From: Podochytrium sp. JEL0797
Taxonomy: Eukaryota; Chytridiomycota; Chytridiomycetes; Chytridiales; Chytriomycetaceae
Direction: 5' to 3'
Length of the DNA stretch: 12,066 nt
NCBI GenBank assembly: GCA_027596195.1
Contig: JADGJG010000825.1
Span: 1-12,066, forward strand
The translations under genes and the position numbers were made by a program. Below are positions 7,452 to 12,066 of the stretch, piece by piece; positions within the stretch are counted from its first letter, which is position 1; every line of letters starts with the position of its first letter. The notes below the pieces were generated by a model that saw only the letters and a list, made by a program, of their open reading frames with translations, was not told where the DNA came from and made no database searches.

Positions 7452-7757
7452 GGATTAAGGAAAGGGAGACGAGAAACGCAGTGAATTTATGAAAAAATGT
7501 ACCTGTTTCGATTTTACCTTGCCCTCGTTCTCATTGAGCTGGCCACGGCATCCATCCAACACCAGTCCTGCAGCATATCACGGGTGTCCGATGAAGCTTG
7601 CTCGCCGCTGGCGTGGCTGGATGCCGATGACACCGACAGTGATGGCGTCATCGGTGATTTGGGTGAGAAGGAGATCCCCCGGGCCAAACCGGAACTCAAA
7701 TCGGGTTCTCACAAAAGAAAACGCTCAATTTTCACCCGAAAACCAAAAAAAGACATC
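7452..7757 (+). other. Intergenic region holding an in-frame upstream extension of fumarylacetoacetase
   Basis: The 306 bp between the NADAR stop and the FAH start should contain the NADAR 3' end and the FAH promoter. From an ATG at 7497 a frame stays open for 87 codons directly into FAH. It opens with a hydrophobic run (YLFRFYLALVLIELATA) that resembles a signal peptide and ends in a basic stretch (HKRKR...RKPKKD). FAH enzymes are cytosolic and normally begin where ATG 7758 begins, so this is more likely chance or 5' UTR, but it is noted. No polyadenylation signal is obvious. Confidence 0.4.
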
Positions 7758-9377
7758 ATGGCCGCCATCGTCAACATCCCCGCCCACTCCGACTTTCCCC
7801 TCGAGAACATTCCCTTTGGAATCATTTCCACGGTCGCCGATGTGAGTTGCGATTGCCGTTGCCATCCTCGCTTCGAAACCGATTACTGACTCCCCTCGCT
7901 TCCGCCAGCCAACGCCCCGTGCAGCCACTGCGATCGGAGACTACGCTGTTGATCTGCGAGTGCTTTCCAAGGCCGGCCTATTTGACGGCCCGTTGCTCAA
8001 GAACGGCGTTGCCGAGCGTGTGTTTGCAGAGGTATCAAAATCTTTGTTTTTTTCGCATTTCGAATCTCCCTGTTCTGATTCCCAGCACTTCTCCAGCCCA
8101 CGCTCAACGCGTTCATGCGCCTTGGCCGCCCCGCCTGGCGAGAAGCCCGTGCGACTCTCCAAACGCTCCTCTCCGCCGCATCCCCAATCAAGAACAACGC
8201 TGCCCTGAAGGACGCGGCCCTCCACCCACGCGAAACCGTGCGCAACCACCTCCCCGTCCAAATCGGAGACTACACTGACTTCTACTCGTCAAGAGAGCAC
8301 GCGTTCAACGTCGGCGTCATGTTCAGAGGAAAGGACAACGCGCTCCAGCCAAACTGGTGAGAAAATTCTCCTTTTCCGAACCGCATTATCAGATCAAAAG
8401 GCAAATATAACTAATCCCCACGACCCCAGGGTTCACATTCCCGTCGGCTACCACGGCCGCGCTTCGTCCGTCGTTGTTTCCGGAACCCCAATCCGCAGAC
8501 CCAACGGCTTGATCCAAGACTTTGTCTCCAAGGAGGTGCTCTTCAGCCAGTGCAAGAAGCTTGACTACGAGCTCGAAACGGCCTTCATTATCGGTACCGG
8601 AAACGACCTTGGTGCTCCCATCAAGATTGAGGACGCCGAACAACACATGTTTGGAATGGTGCTCATGAACGACTGGAGTGCCAGAGACATTCAAGCCTTT
8701 GAATACGTTCCTCTTGGTCCATTCCTTGGAAAGGTGTGTGTGTGGGTTTGAGAGTGTGTCGAAATTTGCGATTTATCGAACTCCCACGCGACCCAGAACT
8801 TTGGAACAACCATTTCTCCATGGATCGTCACAATGGACGCTTTGGAGCCCTTCCGTGTTGCCCAACCACTCCAGGACCCGACCCCCGCCAACTACTTGAG
8901 ATCCCCCTCGAAGGACGCGTACGATTTGCAATTGGAGTGTACCCTGAAGCGTGAGCCGCTTTTATTTTACCAGTTTTACCAGTTTTGAATTACTCACGTT
9001 TTCTTCCGGAAACAGCAAACGGATCCTCCAAAGACTACACAATCTCCAAAACAAACCTCAAATACATGTACTGGTCCATGAAACAACAACTCGCGCACCA
9101 CGCCGTGAACGGATGCAACATGAACGCCGGAGACCTTCTCGGATCCGGAACGATCTCCGGCCCCGACACGTCCTCCCTCGGTTCCCTCCTCGAAGGATCC
9201 TTGAACGGAAAACAAGACATTGTGTTGAGCGAAGATGGGACCGTGACGCGTCGGTTTATTGAGGATGGAGACAGCTTGACCATCACGGGCAAGTGTGAGG
9301 CCGAGGTGAACGGCAAGAAGGTCAGAATTGGGTTTGGGGCGTGTGAGGGTACGGTTTTGCCTGCTGTCAAGTTCTGA
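7758..9377 (+). CDS. FAH: Fumarylacetoacetase, last step of tyrosine catabolism (6 exons, 428 aa)
   Basis: Hydrolyses 4-fumarylacetoacetate to fumarate and acetoacetate in the cytosol. Exons: 7758-7841, 7909-8031, 8097-8356, 8430-8733, 8797-8950, 9016-9377; introns are 63-73 nt, GT-AG, all phases closing. The human enzyme has 419 aa; here 428. The N-terminal SH3-like region (1-120) begins [12 protein letters not shown], as in the family. Catalytic and metal residues, recalled from mammalian FAH with a +4 offset, are all present. They are Asp130 and His137 ([12 protein letters not shown]), Glu203 and Glu205 (YELE), Asp237, Arg241 and Gln244 (NDWSARDIQ), Lys257 (GPFLGK) and Glu368 (GSLLE). The start at 7758 is chosen by family alignment. 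The gene converges on the aldehyde dehydrogenase gene. Intron 4 starts within a GT run. The enzyme should be active. Confidence 0.95.
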
Positions 9378-9617
9378 TTGACAAATAAAATGAATTTTGA
9401 TCCTGCTCGGTTGGAAGGAAAGGGTGTGGGTTTTGATTTTTGCACTCACCAATCTGTTTTCATATCAAATCCGCTTGGCATGCCGATTCGCTCGATCTTT
9501 TGCGGGGGAGGGTGCCGAATTACGAAGAGAGAAAAACGCATTGAAAAATTCCAATTCGAGCTTTCTTCACACGACGAATTCAAGCGAATTCATCAAAACA
9601 AAAGTAAAATCTCACTC
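9378..9617. other. Convergent intergenic region between FAH and aldehyde dehydrogenase
   Basis: The 240 bp lie between two stop codons facing each other and must hold both 3' UTRs. A plus-strand AATAAA at 9384-9389 directly after the FAH stop may be its polyadenylation signal, although only a few bases from the stop. No clear AATAAA is seen for the minus strand. No gene is supported. Confidence 0.5.
9384..9389 (+). terminator. AATAAA polyadenylation-like signal after FAH
   Basis: A perfect AATAAA begins seven bases after the FAH stop codon (9375-9377). Position and strand fit a 3' end signal, but fungal signals are loose and this AT-rich spot could be chance. Confidence 0.35.
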
Positions 9618-11574
9618 TTAAATCCCGGTCAATCCCTGATGCACCATCGCAACAACACCCTCAACCCCACCATTCGATCCCACAAATTTGCCCAATTGAA
9701 ACACCGCCATAAAAGCAACCACCACATAAACGATTTTGAAGGCTCTTTTGACGAGCTTCGAAAACAAGGTCGGCTTGCTCTTGGTGATCAGATTGCGCAC
9801 AAAAGCCAAGTTTCTTGGCTTATTGGCATAGTTTGGGTACACCAGTTTGTGGATCTGTTCAGAAATGAAGTCGGTCTGTTTCCAGAGGAGACCGCGTTGA
9901 TGCGAGAAGGCTGTTGTGAAAACAAAAACTATTCAGAATCGATCCCTTGAAAAACGCATGACACGAGAACTTACCCAAAAATCCAGAGTGGCCATGATAC
10001 GAGCCCATTCCAGAAGCTCCAACTCCACCGAACGGCATGTCGCTGACGAGCATGGAGGTCATGTATGAATTGACCATCGAAACGCCGGAAATCGTGTTGT
10101 CCAAAATCTTGTTGACAACATTTTTGTCCTCGGCTACAATGTACATGGTGAGAGGGCGGTCTCTGTTGTTCAGAGTTTTAGAAAAGTGCTCAAAAACAAA
10201 GGCATGCCGCAGCCATCAAGCCCTAAAACCAACCCCGATTTTACCTGCTCTTGATAAGCGCAATAGCCTCATCCTCATTCTCCACCGCAAGCACGGGCAA
10301 AACAGGTCCAAACAACTCATCCTCCATCACAGGATCGCTCATCTTGACTCCAGAAACGATCGTTGGTGCCACATAACACGCAGGGAGGTCAACCTCCCCA
10401 CCAGCTTCGAATTTGGACGTCTTGACCAACTTTTGACGGTCCAACACGTTCTTGATACGCTGAGTGTGGGCTTGGTTGATCATTCTCGCATAATGGCCAG
10501 ACGCGCGTGGATCTTGTGTCAACATCTCGACAAGCGCCTCTTTCACAGCAGCTGTGAACTCCGAAACGATGGATTTGTGAACCATCACATAGTCTGGGCA
10601 AATACAAATCTGCAATCGCGGGAGAGAAAGAAAAAGGGGGGCGGGGGGGGCGGGGTGTGTTTGAGGATCAAACCAAACACAAACCAAACAGAAAACAAAA
10701 CACCCAAGAAACCTGTCCACTATTCATGGTCTTTGCCCAGGCCAATCTCTTGGCGGCAACCTTGATATCCACATCCTTATGCACATAGACGGGACTTTTC
10801 CCTCCAAGTTCCAGAATCACGGGAGTCAGCTGTTTCGCGGCAGCGGCCATGACGATTTTGCCGACAGATCCAGAGCCCGTGTAGAAAATGACATCAAACT
10901 TTTGCGCAAGCAAGCAAGTTGTCTCGGGAACACTGCCAGTGATGACTTTGACAGCACTCGGGTCGAGAATCTTGGGAATCCAGTGGGCAAGGAAGGCCTC
11001 AGCGGCAGGAGAAACTTCACTGGGCTGCGAATACGCGTCAGTACGGAATACCAGAGAAACCGTGGCACAATCAAGTTCACCTTAATAATAACACAATTCC
11101 CCGCGGCCAACGCAGCCACCATCGGTCCCAAAGTCAACTGCAGAGGAAAATTCCACGCGCCAATGACCAGAGCAACGCCCAAGGGTTCCTGGCGCACTTC
11201 AGCTCGGTCCGTCAACGTCGCGAGGTCTTTCTCACACGGCGTGGGCTGGACCCACTCGTCGAGGTGTTCGAGGGCATGCGCGCACTCGTTGATGACCACG
11301 ACGACTTCTCCCTCAACCTCCGAGGGACTCTGCGGATGTGGCGCGCCACGCGTAAGTCATAAGATTGGTCATCCGATCAAGTCACCTTCCCGTTGTCCTT
11401 GTGCACCGCCTCGGCAATCAAAGCACGCTTCTCCACCATAAAGTCGTACACGCGAGTGATTTGATCCTTACGCCAGGCGAGCGACTTGGTTTTGTTTGAA
11501 TCAAACGTCTTGCGCAGATACTGCACCGCAGCCGGGATTTCCGCGATGGGCGTGGGCGATGTGGTTGTGGTCAT
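9618..11574 (-). CDS. HFD1: Class-3 (fatty) aldehyde dehydrogenase, membrane-tailed, Hfd1-like (6 exons, 531 aa)
   Basis: Oxidises aldehydes to acids with NAD(P)+. Family members handle long-chain aldehydes from sphingolipid turnover, and yeast Hfd1 also makes 4-hydroxybenzoate for coenzyme Q. Exons: 11574-11386, 11329-11081, 11024-10713, 10609-10245, 10162-9975, 9910-9618; 1596 nt, open throughout, with every phase closing. Motifs include [19 protein letters not shown], then [10 protein letters not shown] (193-202), and LELGGKSP with general base Glu218. Nucleophile Cys252 follows GQ at the exon 3/4 junction. Further on come GPVLPV and [18 protein letters not shown], with FSHQR formed across the last intron. 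Residues about 492-511 form a C-terminal hydrophobic helix, the tail anchor typical of membrane fatty aldehyde dehydrogenases. Length is close to yeast Hfd1. Start at 11574 is by alignment; an in-frame ATG at 11748 would add a presequence. Substrate is inferred. Confidence 0.93.
10636..10655 (+). repeat. G-rich tract inside aldehyde dehydrogenase intron 3
   Basis: Eighteen G in twenty bases, interrupted by C at 10642 and 10651. It lies in intron 3 (10712-10610), so the pre-mRNA has a C-rich run just upstream of a TTTTTCTTTCTC polypyrimidine tract and the acceptor GATTGCAG. This makes intron 3 the longest in the gene (103 nt). The plus strand, which is the template here, could form a G-quadruplex. 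Confidence 0.8.
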
Positions 11575-11748
11575 TGTGTGAAATGTCTGGAGGAAACGTG
11601 TGAGTTGGGGTTGTTGCGGGCAGTTGGCGCGGTTTGGTGCAAGGGTTGGTGAACTTGCATTTTGCGGAAAAAGATTTGTCCGCCTTGGTTGGGGAAGGGA
11701 AAGACCTTTGGCTGCTCGGCAAAGCAGGGAGTATGACCTGGCACTCAT
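11575..11748 (-). other. Possible alternative N-terminal presequence of the aldehyde dehydrogenase
   Basis: An ATG at 11748 is in frame with the aldehyde dehydrogenase and would add 58 residues. They begin MSARSYSLLCRAAKGLSL and contain six Arg and one Lys (positions 4, 11, 14, 22, 23, 40, 51) and no Asp or Glu, which is the composition of a mitochondrial presequence. Either the long form is real, perhaps alongside a short form from 11574, or this is 5' UTR read by chance. Transcript 5' ends would decide. Confidence 0.4.
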
Positions 11749-12066
11749 GGGTGTGAATAATCGAATGGCCGGTCGTTGCTGACAAATGCTTTTTCCAACG
11801 GGTTGAAAAAACAAAAAGAGGAGGAGGATGTCCGATTTCTTCGCATTATTTTTCACTGTTTTTTAAGTACGTCTCGAATCGTGGTTGTGAGGGGGAAAGA
11901 GAAAAAAAGGCAGGAATTAGTGTGTTTCTTGGGTTTCAGCCATAAAACACGTGTATTTAATGATTAAATGGGGGCATATCTCTCGTGCAAATTCATTGCT
12001 TTATTTAAAAAAAACAGATGGGATTGGGGGAAAATTTCACAAATTCTCAACGCTCCTCGAGTCCCA
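11749..12066. other. Upstream region of the aldehyde dehydrogenase gene; no gene seen
   Basis: No coding region is supported on either strand. The stretch is AT-rich with purine runs (aaaaagaggaggagg near 11810-11826 and aaagagaaaaaaagg near 11897-11911). A palindromic CACGTG at 11948-11953 could be a bHLH (E-box) site about 375 bp before the aldehyde dehydrogenase start. This is suggestive only, since a six-base site is expected by chance every few kilobases. Confidence 0.4.

Noticed and set aside
8083..8085. Alternative CAG acceptor for FAH intron 2, eleven bases upstream of the chosen one.
   Set aside because: It would shift the frame and lose the conserved PTLNAFM segment; the CAG at 8094-8096 restores the family sequence.
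7960..8278. Several frames on both strands within FAH exons 2 and 3.
   Set aside because: They are shadows of FAH. The spliced frame carries the family's conserved residues, including [12 protein letters not shown].
10037..10765. Plus-strand 242-codon frame opposite the aldehyde dehydrogenase.
   Set aside because: It lies antisense to exons 3-5 and spans their introns, with no motif. The minus strand encodes a full aldehyde dehydrogenase with catalytic residues.

Overview
The window is eukaryotic nuclear DNA. Genes on both strands are split by short GT-AG introns (55-103 nt), and a large serine-rich, apparently GPI-anchored surface protein is present, which points to a fungus. The overall style suggests a zoosporic (chytrid-like) lineage, but that placement is an inference and nothing in the sequence proves it. 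Four protein genes can be supported. I see no rRNA, tRNA, CRISPR array or transposon.

Left half (451-6491, minus strand): all the scattered serine-rich and cysteine-rich fragments join into one open 14-exon gene of 5235 coding bases (1744 aa). It has a signal peptide in exon 1 and a GPI-type hydrophobic tail at the end of exon 14. It carries four copies (D1-D4) of a roughly 140-residue cysteine-rich domain that I do not recognise. These are separated by Ser/Thr-rich linker exons, and the protein ends in a 550-residue Ser-rich stalk with an 81-bp tandem repeat. Exons 2-5, 6-9 and 10-13 are three tandem copies of a four-exon block in which the introns were copied too. Most linker exons are multiples of three bounded by phase-1 introns. 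One intron has switched to a GC donor. This modular gene is the most unusual thing in the window.

Middle (6492-7451): a 252-bp divergent intergenic region leads to an intronless NADAR-family gene, a predicted hydrolase of N-glycosidic or ADP-ribose linkages, on the plus strand.

Right half (7758-11574): two convergent metabolic genes. The six-exon plus-strand gene encodes fumarylacetoacetase, the last enzyme of tyrosine breakdown. The six-exon minus-strand gene encodes a class-3 membrane-tailed aldehyde dehydrogenase resembling yeast Hfd1 and animal fatty aldehyde dehydrogenase. Both may touch tyrosine metabolism: Hfd1-type enzymes also make 4-hydroxybenzoate from a tyrosine-derived aldehyde for coenzyme Q. 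The aldehyde dehydrogenase has a possible upstream start that would add a presequence lacking any acidic residue.

Exon boundaries were set by hand from splice consensus, frame continuity and recalled family sequences. No transcript data were available.
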